Assembly (NCBI RefSeq): GCF_007018905.1
Contig: NZ_CP041402.1
Location: forward strand, 3,026,001-3,090,000
From: Tardiphaga sp. vice304
GTDB lineage: Bacteria; Pseudomonadota; Alphaproteobacteria; Rhizobiales; Xanthobacteraceae
Length of the DNA: 64,000 bases
Direction of reading: 5' to 3'
Shown here: positions 21,503 to 31,017 of the stretch, one piece after another
How positions within the stretch are numbered: the stretch's first letter is position 1
Layout: every line of letters begins with the position of its first letter
Program-made: the position numbers and the translations under genes
Notes under the pieces: model-generated
Databases searched by the model: none
Told to the model about the DNA's origin: nothing
The model's input: the letters and a program-made list of their open reading frames with translations, nothing else

Positions 21503-22693
21503 ATGCCGCCGGTCCTCAACATTATCGCGCTGGCGTCATTCGCCGCGGCGCTGTCGATGCGGGCGCTCGATCCGGTGCTACCGCATGTCGCCGACGAACT
21601 GTCCGTGACCATCGCGATCGCGGCCGGCCTGTCGTCGGCGCTGGCCTTCACCTTTGCCATCACCCAGCCGGTGCTCGGCGCCGCCGCCGACATGTTCGGC
21701 AAGGCTCGGCTGATGGTGTTCTGTCTGGTGCTGCTCGGTCTTGCCAATGTGCTGGGTGCGCTGACCACGTCCTATCCGCTGCTGCTCGCCACCCGCGTGC
21801 TCGCGGGTATCGGCGCCGGCGGGGTGTTTCCGGTGACGCTCAGCCTGACCGCCGACCTCGTCGGCCCCTTGAAGCGGCAGGTCGCGATCAGCCGCGTGCT
21901 GGCGGGCTCGATGGCCGGCAATCTGCTCGGCGCCACCGCCTCCGGCGTGATCGGCGACATGTTCGGCTGGCGCGGCGTTCTGGCGATCCTGGGCGGATTG
22001 GCGATTTTGTCCTCGGTAGCCGTGTCGATCGGTTTCAAGAACGCAAAATTGGCGAAGCCGCCGGGCAGGGTGGATCTCAAGGTGCTGCGCAGCGGCTACC
22101 GCACTATCTTCCGAAACCCGAATACCCTGATCTGCTACAGCGCAGTCTTCATCGAAGGCAGCTGCATCTTCGGCCTGTTTCCCTATATCGCCTCGTTCCT
22201 GTTCGAGCGGGGCGTCACCAGCCTGTCGATCGCCGGCCTGGTGCTGGCGTGCTTTGCCTTCGGCGGGCTGTTCTATACCGGCAGCGTGTCGCGGATGCTG
22301 CCGCGGCTCGGCGTCAACGGCATGATGGTTTCCGGCGGGCTGCTGATGGGCGCGCAACTCGCCGTGATGGCCTTTGGCCCGCCGTGGCAGGTCCAGGCGC
22401 TGAGCCTGTTGGCCATGGGCTGGGGCTTCTACATGCTGCACGGCTCGCTGCAGATATTCTCCAGCGAATTGTCACAGGAAGCCCGCGCCAGCGCGATGTC
22501 GCTGCATGCGTTCTGCTTCTTCATGGGCCAGAGCGTGGGGCCGATCGCCTATGGCTTCAGCATCGCACATCTCGGCAAACTGCCGACGCTGCTGACCATC
22601 GCCGTCATCATCGGCGCGCTCGGCTTTTTCTGCGCGAAAAGGCTGAAGCCGATCAGGCCGGCGGATGCACCGGCGCCGAACGATCTCACCTGA
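21503..22693 (+). CDS. MFS transporter
   Basis: Integral membrane protein of 396 residues with about twelve membrane segments. The conserved loop after segment 2 reads GAAADMFGKARLM, and ATRVLAGIGAGGVFPVTLSLTADL corresponds to segments 4-5. The first membrane segment directly follows ATG 21503 (MPPVLNIIALASFAAALSM); the frame is also open within kdsA, but that part is only a shadow of kdsA. Substrate is unknown; drug/sugar efflux proteins of the AraJ/Bcr type look most alike. It converges with the minus-strand accessory gene at 22753. Confidence 0.88.
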   Translation: MPPVLNIIALASFAAALSMRALDPVLPHVADELSVTIAIAAGLSSALAFTFAITQPVLGAAADMFGKARLMVFCLVLLGLANVLGALTTSYPLLLATRVLAGIGAGGVFPVTLSLTADLVGPLKRQVAISRVLAGSMAGNLLGATASGVIGDMFGWRGVLAILGGLAILSSVAVSIGFKNAKLAKPPGRVDLKVLRSGYRTIFRNPNTLICYSAVFIEGSCIFGLFPYIASFLFERGVTSLSIAGLVLACFAFGGLFYTGSVSRMLPRLGVNGMMVSGGLLMGAQLAVMAFGPPWQVQALSLLAMGWGFYMLHGSLQIFSSELSQEARASAMSLHAFCFFMGQSVGPIAYGFSIAHLGKLPTLLTIAVIIGALGFFCAKRLKPIRPADAPAPNDLT

Positions 22694-22698
22694 GCCGA

Positions 22699-22725
22699 AG
22701 CCCGGCCTGATAGGCATGCCGGGCT
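22699..22725. terminator. Hairpin between the MFS gene and the convergent accessory gene
   Basis: Eight-base stem AGCCCGGC (22699-22706) with GCCGGGCT (22718-22725) and an 11-base loop, just after the MFS stop. There is no T run, so termination is plausible but not certain. Confidence 0.5.
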
Positions 22726-22752
22726 CCGGCGTCTTCAGCGGCCGTTCGGTCG

Positions 22753-23166
22753 TTACGGCCGCGCCGCCGCGGCACCGGCGGCGACGCCTGCGAGGAATAT
22801 GACCACAGGAACGGGGATCACTTTGGCTCCCGGCTCGGGCAGTTCCAGCAGCTCGTTGGGGCCGCCCTTGGAGCCTTTCATACTCTCTACGACACCGCGG
22901 GCGTTGCGCTCCAATTCGTCGATCGACAGATTACATTCGACGGAATCCACCAGGCGCTTTTGCTCCTCGGGCGGGGCCTTGCGCAGCGCCTGACCGGCAA
23001 GCTGGATGCCGGCTCCGGTCGCGACGCCGATGGCGACTAAGACCAGCGGCGCCACCTTCGGTGCGGGACCATCGCCCTTGATGGTCAGCGCAAGCCGCGG
23101 CTGGTGCAGCCAGGAAACAGGAATAACTTTCAACGCGGCGGCGACGTCGGTGATCTCTTCGGTCAT
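22753..23166 (-). CDS. Hypothetical protein with two hydrophobic segments, caspase cluster
   Basis: Protein of 137 residues that I do not recognise. Two hydrophobic stretches could span the membrane: about residues 38-59 (VAPLVLVAIGVATGAGIQLAG) and the C-terminal 117-135 (VIPVPVVIFLAGVAAGAAA). Between them is a charged helical part with PPEEQKRLVDSVECNLSIDELERNA. The start overlaps the stop of the zinc-ribbon gene upstream by four bases (ATGA), so the two are coupled. Position next to a caspase-family protease suggests a membrane partner or target, which is inference only. Confidence 0.65.
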   Translation of the reverse strand: MTEEITDVAAALKVIPVSWLHQPRLALTIKGDGPAPKVAPLVLVAIGVATGAGIQLAGQALRKAPPEEQKRLVDSVECNLSIDELERNARGVVESMKGSKGGPNELLELPEPGAKVIPVPVVIFLAGVAAGAAAARP

Positions 23167-23420
23167 GGGAGACTCCTCTGGTCAGGCCGGTCCGGCTGGC
23201 CGGCTGTGTTATCGCGCAGCATGCGCGCGATCGTGTTTTCCAGCGCGCTGCCGTGTCGCTGCAGATCGACGATCTGCGCTTCGACGCGGGACAGCATCTC
23301 GCGCCTGGCCGCGATGTCGCGTTCTGGCGCGGCTCCCGCCTGGCAGTGCGAACAAGCCGGAAGGTGGCTGGCAAAGAATTCACCGCAGGCGTCGCACAGC
23401 GACAGGTCGGGCGGGCTCAC
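23163..23420 (-). CDS. Small zinc-ribbon/coiled-coil protein, caspase cluster
   Basis: Protein of 85 residues if it starts at GTG 23420. Two CxxC pairs, CDAC at residues 9-12 and CSHC at 23-26, form a likely zinc ribbon. A helical, coiled-coil-like segment follows (REMLSRVEAQIVDLQRHGSALENTIARML). The frame stays open further upstream, but those codons are Arg/Pro-rich and lie antisense to the Cys-rich gene, so they are probably not translated. There is no clear ribosome site. The start is only 14 bases from that of the divergent Cys-rich gene. The function is unknown. Confidence 0.6.
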   Translation of the reverse strand: MSPPDLSLCDACGEFFASHLPACSHCQAGAAPERDIAARREMLSRVEAQIVDLQRHGSALENTIARMLRDNTAGQPDRPDQRSLP

Positions 23421-23434
23421 GGCTGGTGCGTACG

Positions 23435-23845
23435 ATGGCTGCCAATAGCAAGGCCGGACACAAGCTCTGTCCGAGCGCGCGCTGCGCGCCGGGCAGCCTG
23501 CTGCTGGGTGTGGTGCAATCGACCGGTACTGTCGATTTCCTGGCGGCGCCGCTGGCCGTGACGGAGCGGTTTTCCGAGCTTGCCCATCAGGGGCGCATGC
23601 CGGAAGCGAGGTTTCGCTTTTCGGCACCGTGCCTTCGCAGCGCCTGCACGAAATGGCAGGGCGGCTGCGGGGTGGCGGAGCGCGCCAGCGCGCTTGCCCT
23701 GCAGCACGACCTGCAAGCCGATCCGGGCAATATCCCCGACTGCGCCATTCGCACGCGTTGCCAGTGGCACGCCGAACATGGTGCCGAAATTTGCGTGGCC
23801 TGCCGCTGGGTGATCACCGAACGAGCTACAACAGCAGACGGCTAG
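23435..23845 (+). CDS. Cysteine-rich metal- or cluster-binding protein, caspase cluster
   Basis: Protein of 136 residues from ATG 23435 (GTG 23426 is also possible). It has nine cysteines: C12, C17, C66, C71, C78, C103, C109, C120 and C123. The last four with His112 and His115 form a compact C-x5-C-x10-C-x2-C array, suggesting zinc or an iron-sulfur cluster. There is no signal peptide or membrane segment. The caspase-family gene begins 15 bases after its stop, so they form an operon, and this protein is the best candidate for regulator or substrate of the protease. I do not recognise a named family. Confidence 0.65.
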   Translation: MAANSKAGHKLCPSARCAPGSLLLGVVQSTGTVDFLAAPLAVTERFSELAHQGRMPEARFRFSAPCLRSACTKWQGGCGVAERASALALQHDLQADPGNIPDCAIRTRCQWHAEHGAEICVACRWVITERATTADG

Positions 23846-23860
23846 ACAGGAGAGAGCGCC

Positions 23861-24710
23861 ATGGCGCGTGGTATTTCGCTGCATCTTGGATTGAACGCCA
23901 TCGACCCCACGCATTATGCCGGATGGGACGGCGCGCTGAACGCCTGCGAGGCGGACGCCGAATCGATGAAGGAAATCGCAGAGGCCTGCGGCTACCAGGC
24001 CCGGATCGCACTTACGACAGAAGCCAAGCGCGACACCGTGATATCGTTCTTGAGCAAGGACGCGCAGCAATTGCAGAGCGGCGATATCTTCCTGCTGACC
24101 TATTCAGGCCACGGCGGCCGTCTGCCCGATATCAACGGCGACGAGCCCGACGGGCAGGACGAAACCTGGTGCCTGTATGACGGCCAACTCATCGATGACG
24201 AGATCTACCAGCTCTATCGGGGGTTGTCCGCAGGTGTACGCGGTTTCGTACTTTCGGATAGTTGCCATAGCGGGACCATGCTCAAGAGCACGTTCTATAT
24301 GGCGGCGCTGGCATCGGGATGGGTGGGCGATCCTACCGCGCCCAGCGCTTCACCGCCCAAATACAAGTTCATGCCGCCGCCCATCGCAAGCCGCACCTAT
24401 AAGAACAATCGCGTTTTACGACGATCTGCAGCGGACGGGCGCTGCCTCCTCCAGCGAAGCCAGCGATATACTCGCGACCGTTCGCCTGATCTCGGGCTGT
24501 CAGGACAACCAGTATTCGCTCGACGGCACCTTCAACAGCGCGTTCACCGAAAAGCTCCTGCGGGTCTGGAACCGCGGCAAATTCGACGGCGACTACGGCG
24601 CCTTCCATCGGGCGGTCCAGAAGGAGCTGCCGCCGAGCCAATCCCCCAACCATACGGTCATCGGCAAGGAAATGCTGGAATTCGATCGTCAGCGGCCCTT
24701 TAAGATCTAG
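23861..24710 (+). pseudogene. Caspase-family (metacaspase-like) peptidase with a frameshift
   Basis: The N-terminal 183 residues form a caspase p20-like domain: SLHLGLNAIDPTHYAGWDGALNACEAD at the start, His84 in LLTYSGHGG, acidic residues in DEPDGQDETWCLYDG, and Cys135 in LSDSCHSG. At about 24410-24413 the natural reading frame shifts: the expected continuation (AFYDDLQRT, then LISGCQDNQYS and LLRVWNRGKF) is read in another frame to the stop at 24708-24710. A CGCGCG run reduced to CGCG (minus two bases) would explain it. The original frame stays open to 24703 with an Arg/Pro-rich, non-native tail. The gene is therefore inactivated, mis-sequenced or recoded; the dyad lies before the shift. The Cys-rich gene is 15 bases upstream. 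Confidence 0.8.
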
Positions 24711-24994
24711 GCTGATGGTTGCCGGCGTCGGATCTCGTTCGGGCAGGCGCACGGCGGTGGTTAGTTGTTCTCCGGCACAGCAAGGCCGGTGCCCGAGCGA
24801 TGTCACTGCATGAGATTTGCTGCTCCATGGGGCAGAGGATAGTCCTGATCGTCCGTGTCATTGACAATCTTTGCTTTGGCAAGCTGCGCGGCCGCTGCTG
24901 ACTGCATCGACGATCATCGATGCGCTGGGCTTCTGCCTGCGCGGTCTTGCTCAGGCCGAGCATGCCGGCGGATGCAGAAGCCAGATCGACAAGG
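24711..24994. other. Gap with no supported gene
   Basis: These 284 bases lie between the end of the caspase-like gene and the end of pstB. Short open frames exist on both strands, but their translations are Arg/Ser-rich and lack ribosome sites or family resemblance. I see no hairpin or known RNA. Confidence 0.5.
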
Positions 24995-25882
24995 TCAGCC
25001 AAATCGCCCGGTGACAAAGCGCTGCGTGCGCGGATCTTTCGGGGTCAGGAAGATTTCGCTGACCGATCCGAATTCGCTGAGTTCGCCGAGATACATGAAG
25101 CCCGCATAGTCGGACACGCGCGCGGCCTGCTGCAAATTATGAGTGACGATCACGATCGTATGATCGCGCTTGAGTTCGTCGATGGTCTGCTCGATCTTGG
25201 CCGACGAGATCGGATCGATCGCCGAACACGGTTCGTCGAGCAACAGCACCTCGGGCTGCAGGGCGATGGCGCGGGCGCTGCTGAGGCGCTGCTGTTGTCC
25301 TCCGGAAAGATCGAGGCCGCTTTTGCGCAACTGGTCCTTGACCTCATCCCACAGCGCGACGCGGCGCAGCGCCTGTTCGACTTCCAGGTCCATGTCCGCT
25401 TTGGAAATATTCCGGTTGAGGCCGATCCCGAATCCAATGTTGTCGTAGATTGACATTGGAAACGGTGTTGGTCTCTGGAACACCATGCCGACCCGCGTTC
25501 TCAGCACGGCGGCATCCTCATCGGGTGCCAGAATGTTCTTGCCATCGAGCAGCACCTCGCCCTCGACGCGCTGTCCGGGATAAAGGCTGTACATGCGGTT
25601 GAAGACGCGCAGCAGGGTCGACTTGCCGCAGCCCGAGGGGCCGATCAAAGCCGTGACGCGGTTGGTATAGATCGGCAGCGAGACGTCCCTTAGGGCGCGG
25701 ATGCCATCCTGATAGTAGAAATTGAGATTGCGGACGGTGATCTTTTCCCGAACCGGCTCATGATCGACCTTTGATCTGATGATCTGAGCCAGATGGTCGC
25801 GCGCAGCGGCCGCTTTGCGTGCGGCTTCGGCACGCCAGATCGCCTCCACCGTGTTCGGCTTGGTCGTCAGGACTTCCGTCAT
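24995..25882 (-). CDS. pstB: Phosphate-type ABC transporter ATP-binding protein, PstB-like (orphan)
   Basis: Protein of 295 residues. Walker A is GPSGCGKST near residue 84, the signature is LSGGQQQRL near 193, Walker B is [13 protein letters not shown] near 213, and the switch histidine is in [10 protein letters not shown]. These and [23 protein letters not shown] are PstB-like. The N-terminal 45 residues are an extra charged helix. After the signature, the segment reads [11 protein letters not shown] where PstB normally has CIARAIA. No pstS, pstC, pstA or phoU is adjacent, so it is an orphan ATPase. It may serve another phosphate permease encoded elsewhere or be a paralogue with a new role. 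Confidence 0.85.
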   Translation of the reverse strand: MTEVLTTKPNTVEAIWRAEAARKAAAARDHLAQIIRSKVDHEPVREKITVRNLNFYYQDGIRALRDVSLPIYTNRVTALIGPSGCGKSTLLRVFNRMYSLYPGQRVEGEVLLDGKNILAPDEDAAVLRTRVGMVFQRPTPFPMSIYDNIGFGIGLNRNISKADMDLEVEQALRRVALWDEVKDQLRKSGLDLSGGQQQRLSSARAIALQPEVLLLDEPCSAIDPISSAKIEQTIDELKRDHTIVIVTHNLQQAARVSDYAGFMYLGELSEFGSVSEIFLTPKDPRTQRFVTGRFG

Positions 25883-25999
25883 TGATCAGCCATCCACCGT
25901 TGCACTGGTGGGTAGACTAGACCAGCGCCGACGGGATTGATTGATCAGGGTCAAAACCCCTGGAATACAGCCAGGTGATTGGCTGGGCGGTGCGCTACG

Positions 26000-26497
26000 T
26001 CACCCCCGGCCGCGATACGGTGCGACGCCCTGGTCGGGGATCCACATGCCCTTGGGCAGTTTGCCGGTCTGCCAGAACACGTCGATCGGGATGCCGCCGC
26101 GCGGGTACCAGTAGCCGCCGATTCGCAGCCATTTCGGCTTGACCTCGGCGGCGATCCGCTTGCCGATCGAGACCGTGCAGTCCTCGTGGAAGGCGCCATG
26201 GTTGCGGAACGAGGCGACGTAGAGTTTCAGCGATTTCGACTCCAGCAGCCAGTCGCCCGGCACGTAGTCGATCATCAGATGGGCGAAGTCCGGCTGGCCG
26301 GTGACCGGGCACAGCGAGGTGAATTCCGGCGCCGTGAAGCGGACCACGTAATTGGTGTCGGCCTGCGGATTCGGTACCCGGTCGAGCCTGGCCTGCTCGG
26401 GGGTGGTCGGCCAGGTCACCTCATGGCCGAGTTGCAGGCCGGACGGGTCGAGCTTGGCGGGCTTGGATTCGGGCGTCTTTTTGGGGGCTTTGGACAT
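26000..26497 (-). CDS. queF: 7-cyano-7-deazaguanine (preQ0) reductase QueF
   Basis: Unimodular (short) QueF of 165 residues that reduces preQ0 to preQ1 with NADPH in queuosine synthesis. The active-site cysteine is in [16 protein letters not shown], and the QueF NADPH motif is in [21 protein letters not shown]. The N-terminal 20 residues are a Lys/Pro-rich extension. ATG 26497 is preferred, since the in-frame codons upstream are low-complexity. It is divergent from eno. No other queuosine gene is in the window. Confidence 0.95.
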   Translation of the reverse strand: MSKAPKKTPESKPAKLDPSGLQLGHEVTWPTTPEQARLDRVPNPQADTNYVVRFTAPEFTSLCPVTGQPDFAHLMIDYVPGDWLLESKSLKLYVASFRNHGAFHEDCTVSIGKRIAAEVKPKWLRIGGYWYPRGGIPIDVFWQTGKLPKGMWIPDQGVAPYRGRG

Positions 26498-26523
26498 CAG
26501 GGTCTCCGTTGTCGTGGTTCTAG

Positions 26524-27906
<1,383 letters not shown>

Positions 27907-27984
27907 CGTGCGTCCTGTGAACGTGTAATCGCCACGCGTTTATCCGGCGACGATCGTCGTTTCGTCATCGAGACGTCACTCTAA

Positions 27985-28020
27985 CGCCTGCAGTTCCGCC
28001 ACCGGAACTGCAGGCGTTTT
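27985..28020 (+). terminator. Rho-independent terminator after eno
   Basis: Perfect 14-base-pair stem CGCCTGCAGTTCCG (27985-27998) and CGGAACTGCAGGCG (28003-28016), tetraloop CCAC, then TTTT at 28017-28020. It lies about 80 bases after the eno stop. Confidence 0.88.
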
Positions 28021-28108
28021 CCTGCGCACTTGTTTTGAACGAACCTTGGTCTCTTAACAAACACGTCACGGCCTGACCCTATCCGTCACACCGGGATGGA
28101 GGGCATCG

Positions 28109-30940
28109 ATGGCGGGGATTTTTCGGGTTCAAGGTTTTGGTGCGCTATCGGAATGGAACGGCCAGTTCGGCAGCGCGTCCGCCGCGCAGGCATTCCAGAA
28201 CGTGGCAGCGCTGGGATCCAACTCGGTCGCGCTGACGGTCCGGATCTGGACCGACAGCAAGACCGGCAGCACGGTCATCGCCCATCCCGACAAGACCGAA
28301 AGCGATGCCAGCCTTCTCGCCGGATTCCAGGCCGCGCATGCGGCGGGACTCGACGTCGTGCTCAAGGCCGGCATCACCGGGCTCGACAGCACCATCTCGA
28401 GCAGCCTTGCGCCCGCCCACGTCGATGCGTTCTTCGCGTCGTACAAGGCGGAGATCGTGCATCTGGCTGACATCGCGGAGCAGGGCGGCGTGGCGACCTT
28501 TGCGATCGGCAACGAGATGAGCAAACTCTCGGGCGCGCGGTATCTGCCGCAATGGACCGATCTCATCTCGGCCGTTCGCTCGGTCTACCACGGTGAACTC
28601 ACCTATTCGGCGGCCACCGACGAGGCCTCCAAGGTCAGTTTCTGGAGCCAGCTCGACACCATCAGCGTCAACACCTATCCGCCGCTGACCGCCAGCACGA
28701 CGCCGACGGTGGCCGATCTCGTCCATGCCTGGACCGAGGTGCCGTTCAATCCGTATTACGCTGCCGCCTTCGATTACAAATCGCCGGTCGATTTCCTGCA
28801 TTCGCTGTCGCTGGAATATGGCAAGCCGATCCTGATGACCGAGGTCGGCTATCGCAGCATCGACGGCACGGCGATCAATCCCGGCGGCGGTTCGTCCAAG
28901 GCGCCCGCAGATCTCGCCGAGCAGGCCGATGCCTACAACGCCTTCTTCCAGGTCTGGACAGCGCATGGCGGCGACTGGCTGCAGGGCGTCGAGTTCTGGC
29001 AATGGGACCTCAACGGCAACCATTCCCCGACCGGCTATTCCGTGCAGGGCAAGCCGGCGCAGGACGTCGTGTCGCAGTATTTCAACGGCAAGGGTGTCGT
29101 GCCCGACCTCGTCGTTGCCGGCTCGTCGATTGTCGACGTGATCGATTCCGGCCGGGGTAATGACACGATCCATGGCGGCGCAGGCGGCGATCTGATCCGC
29201 GGCGGCGACGGCAACGACACCATCGTCGGCGGGCCCGATGTCACCGAGAAACTGACGACGACGACGGTGACCATCACCGCCTACGGTTCGGTGGTCGCAG
29301 GGATCGGCGCGCAGGCGCGAATTCTGGTCAACGGCGTCGCGGTCTCCGGCGTGATGGAATTCACGCCGGCCACCGATCCCCAGGGTTACCAGACCTATGC
29401 GGTGACCTTCGACAACCCCGATCAGGTCGGCAGCGTTGCCATCGAGTTGATCAACTCGGCCTCCGGGCGCGCTTTGCACGTCAAGGACTTTGCCATCAAC
29501 GGGGTGGCGCTGTCGCCGTCCCAGGCAACCAACGCCAGTTCGCCCGGCTCGTTCGATCTCTATGTCCGCACCATCAGTTTCGACACCAGCGGGCATCAGG
29601 ACTGGTTCGTCGGCGCGGCCTCCGACAATGACGTCATCACCGGCGGTGGCGGCAACGATGTGATCGACGGCGGCGGCGGCATCGATACGGCCGTGTTCTC
29701 CGGCAATGCCAGCTATTACGACGTCAGCTTCGAAGGCGCCACGATCGTGGTGACCGACAGGATTGCCGGTCGCGACGGCAGCGACCGCATCAGCAATGTC
29801 GAAGTGCTGAAATTTGCCAATGCCACGGTCGGCTCCGACAGCATCATTCCGCCATTGACCACGGCGCTGGCTGGTGATCGTTTCCATTTCGACGCGGTCG
29901 ATAGCGCCGGCCATGTGACCGGTCAGACGGTCCGCCATGCCGACGGCACGCGCGACGTCTATGACAGTGCGATCGTCGGCAAGGACTACGCGTCGCTGCA
30001 CGCCACTATCGACACCACGGGGCATTCCAGCCTGGTCGAGGGCTTTCGCGCCGACGGGTCGAGTGTCATGAGACAGACCGTGGATGCGGCCGGGGTCGTC
30101 CATCTCGATCGGTATGACAGCTCGGACCATCTGATCCAGCAGACCGTGACGCAGAAGAATGGGTCCTGGGTGCAGTCGGCGTTTACCGCGGACGGCGAAA
30201 TCAGCAGCGAGATCCAGCGTCATGTCGATGGCACGCGCGACATCACCAATTACGATGTAGTCGGCAAGGCCTATACAACGGAGCATGTCGTTCGCGATGC
30301 CGCCGGCATCAGCGTGCTGACCGAAGGATTTCGCGACGATGGTTCGCTGGCGTTGCGGCAGACGATGATCGACGGCGTCCGGACGCTCGCGCAGTACGAC
30401 AGCAGCGGACACCTCGACCAGCAGACCGTGACGCAGAAGGACGGATCGTTCCTGCAGTCGAACTATCTGGCCGACGGCACGCTCGCCACTGAGACGGCGC
30501 GGCACGCCGACGGCACCCGGCATGTGGATATTTTCGGTGTCACCGGGCAGGCCTATGCGGCACGACACGACGATTTCAGCGCGACCGGGCAGCGGCTGGC
30601 CACGACCTTCGACAACCACGACGGCAGCCACACCATGACCGCCTACACCTCCGGCGTGACGCTGACGTCAACGCCGGCCAACGATGTGATGAACAGCGCC
30701 GGCGGCGACACTTTCGTCTTCAGGCAGCCATCCGGGCACGATGTCATCAACAATTTCCGGACCGGCGAGGGCGCCGCCCATGACGTCATCCAGATCGATT
30801 CATCGGTGGCCGTCGATCTCGCCCATCTCTCGGTGCAGGTGGTCGGGCAAGACACGCTGATCGACCTCGGCCACGACGCGTCGATCACGTTGACCGGGGT
30901 GGTCGCGCCGCTGACGTCCCACGACGTGCTGATCGTTTGA
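28109..30940 (+). CDS. Secreted glycosidase-like protein with RTX repeats and tandem C-terminal repeats
   Basis: Protein of 943 residues without a signal peptide. Residues 1-330 resemble a TIM-barrel glycoside hydrolase (GH113/mannanase-like), with candidate catalytic Glu136 in FAIGNEMS and Glu245 in MTEVGYRS, and a late EFWQWDLNGNH. RTX nonapeptides (GRGNDTIHGGAGGDLIRGGDGNDTI-type) follow near 345-375. A beta-sandwich segment resembling a calcium-dependent carbohydrate-binding module comes at about 380-500 and more RTX units near 510-530. About 2.5 copies of a 94-residue repeat start near 608, 703 and 797. The end (SGHDVINNF, then TLIDLGHDASITLTGV) is a typical type I secretion tail. No exporter genes are adjacent. 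GGAGGG precedes ATG 28109. Substrate is unknown. Confidence 0.85.
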   Translation: MAGIFRVQGFGALSEWNGQFGSASAAQAFQNVAALGSNSVALTVRIWTDSKTGSTVIAHPDKTESDASLLAGFQAAHAAGLDVVLKAGITGLDSTISSSLAPAHVDAFFASYKAEIVHLADIAEQGGVATFAIGNEMSKLSGARYLPQWTDLISAVRSVYHGELTYSAATDEASKVSFWSQLDTISVNTYPPLTASTTPTVADLVHAWTEVPFNPYYAAAFDYKSPVDFLHSLSLEYGKPILMTEVGYRSIDGTAINPGGGSSKAPADLAEQADAYNAFFQVWTAHGGDWLQGVEFWQWDLNGNHSPTGYSVQGKPAQDVVSQYFNGKGVVPDLVVAGSSIVDVIDSGRGNDTIHGGAGGDLIRGGDGNDTIVGGPDVTEKLTTTTVTITAYGSVVAGIGAQARILVNGVAVSGVMEFTPATDPQGYQTYAVTFDNPDQVGSVAIELINSASGRALHVKDFAINGVALSPSQATNASSPGSFDLYVRTISFDTSGHQDWFVGAASDNDVITGGGGNDVIDGGGGIDTAVFSGNASYYDVSFEGATIVVTDRIAGRDGSDRISNVEVLKFANATVGSDSIIPPLTTALAGDRFHFDAVDSAGHVTGQTVRHADGTRDVYDSAIVGKDYASLHATIDTTGHSSLVEGFRADGSSVMRQTVDAAGVVHLDRYDSSDHLIQQTVTQKNGSWVQSAFTADGEISSEIQRHVDGTRDITNYDVVGKAYTTEHVVRDAAGISVLTEGFRDDGSLALRQTMIDGVRTLAQYDSSGHLDQQTVTQKDGSFLQSNYLADGTLATETARHADGTRHVDIFGVTGQAYAARHDDFSATGQRLATTFDNHDGSHTMTAYTSGVTLTSTPANDVMNSAGGDTFVFRQPSGHDVINNFRTGEGAAHDVIQIDSSVAVDLAHLSVQVVGQDTLIDLGHDASITLTGVVAPLTSHDVLIV
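29933..30640 (+). repeat. Tandem ~94-codon repeats inside the glycosidase/RTX gene
   Basis: Each unit opens with RHxDGTRxV and continues with VVGKxYxxxH, EGFRxDGSxxxRQT, QYDSSxHLxQQTVTQKxGSxxQS and LADGxxxxE. Units start at about 29933, 30219 and 30501; the third is partial. Units one and two share long blocks, including QQTVTQK. Confidence 0.8.
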
Positions 30941-30966
30941 GCTGGACAGCGTCTGCGTGATACGCG

Positions 30967-31000
30967 CAAAAAAAGCCGCGACGATTTCTCGCCGCGGCTC
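30967..31000 (-). terminator. Rho-independent terminator of the minus-strand hydrolase gene
   Basis: Stem AGCCGCG (30974-30980) and CGCGGCT (30993-30999) with the A run at 30968-30974, read on the minus strand as a hairpin followed by seven T residues, 17 bases after the stop of the hydrolase gene. The A run also gives some stop for the plus-strand RTX gene. Confidence 0.8.
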
Positions 31001-31017
31001 GCTCGTTTCGCAATGTT

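Noticed and set aside
23861..24703. Reading the caspase-like gene as one intact 280-codon gene
   Set aside because: After residue 183 the product becomes Arg/Pro/Gln-rich without family resemblance, while the other frame holds the family-like C-terminal segment. A frameshift explains this better.
24719..25109. Small open frames between the caspase-like gene and pstB
   Set aside because: They are of 60-105 codons, lack ribosome sites, and have shadow-like composition, overlapping the pstB end in part.
28145..30631. An 828-codon open frame antisense to the glycosidase/RTX gene
   Set aside because: High G+C coding DNA often leaves the antisense frame open. The translation has no recognisable domain, whereas the plus strand has catalytic motifs, RTX repeats and a ribosome site.
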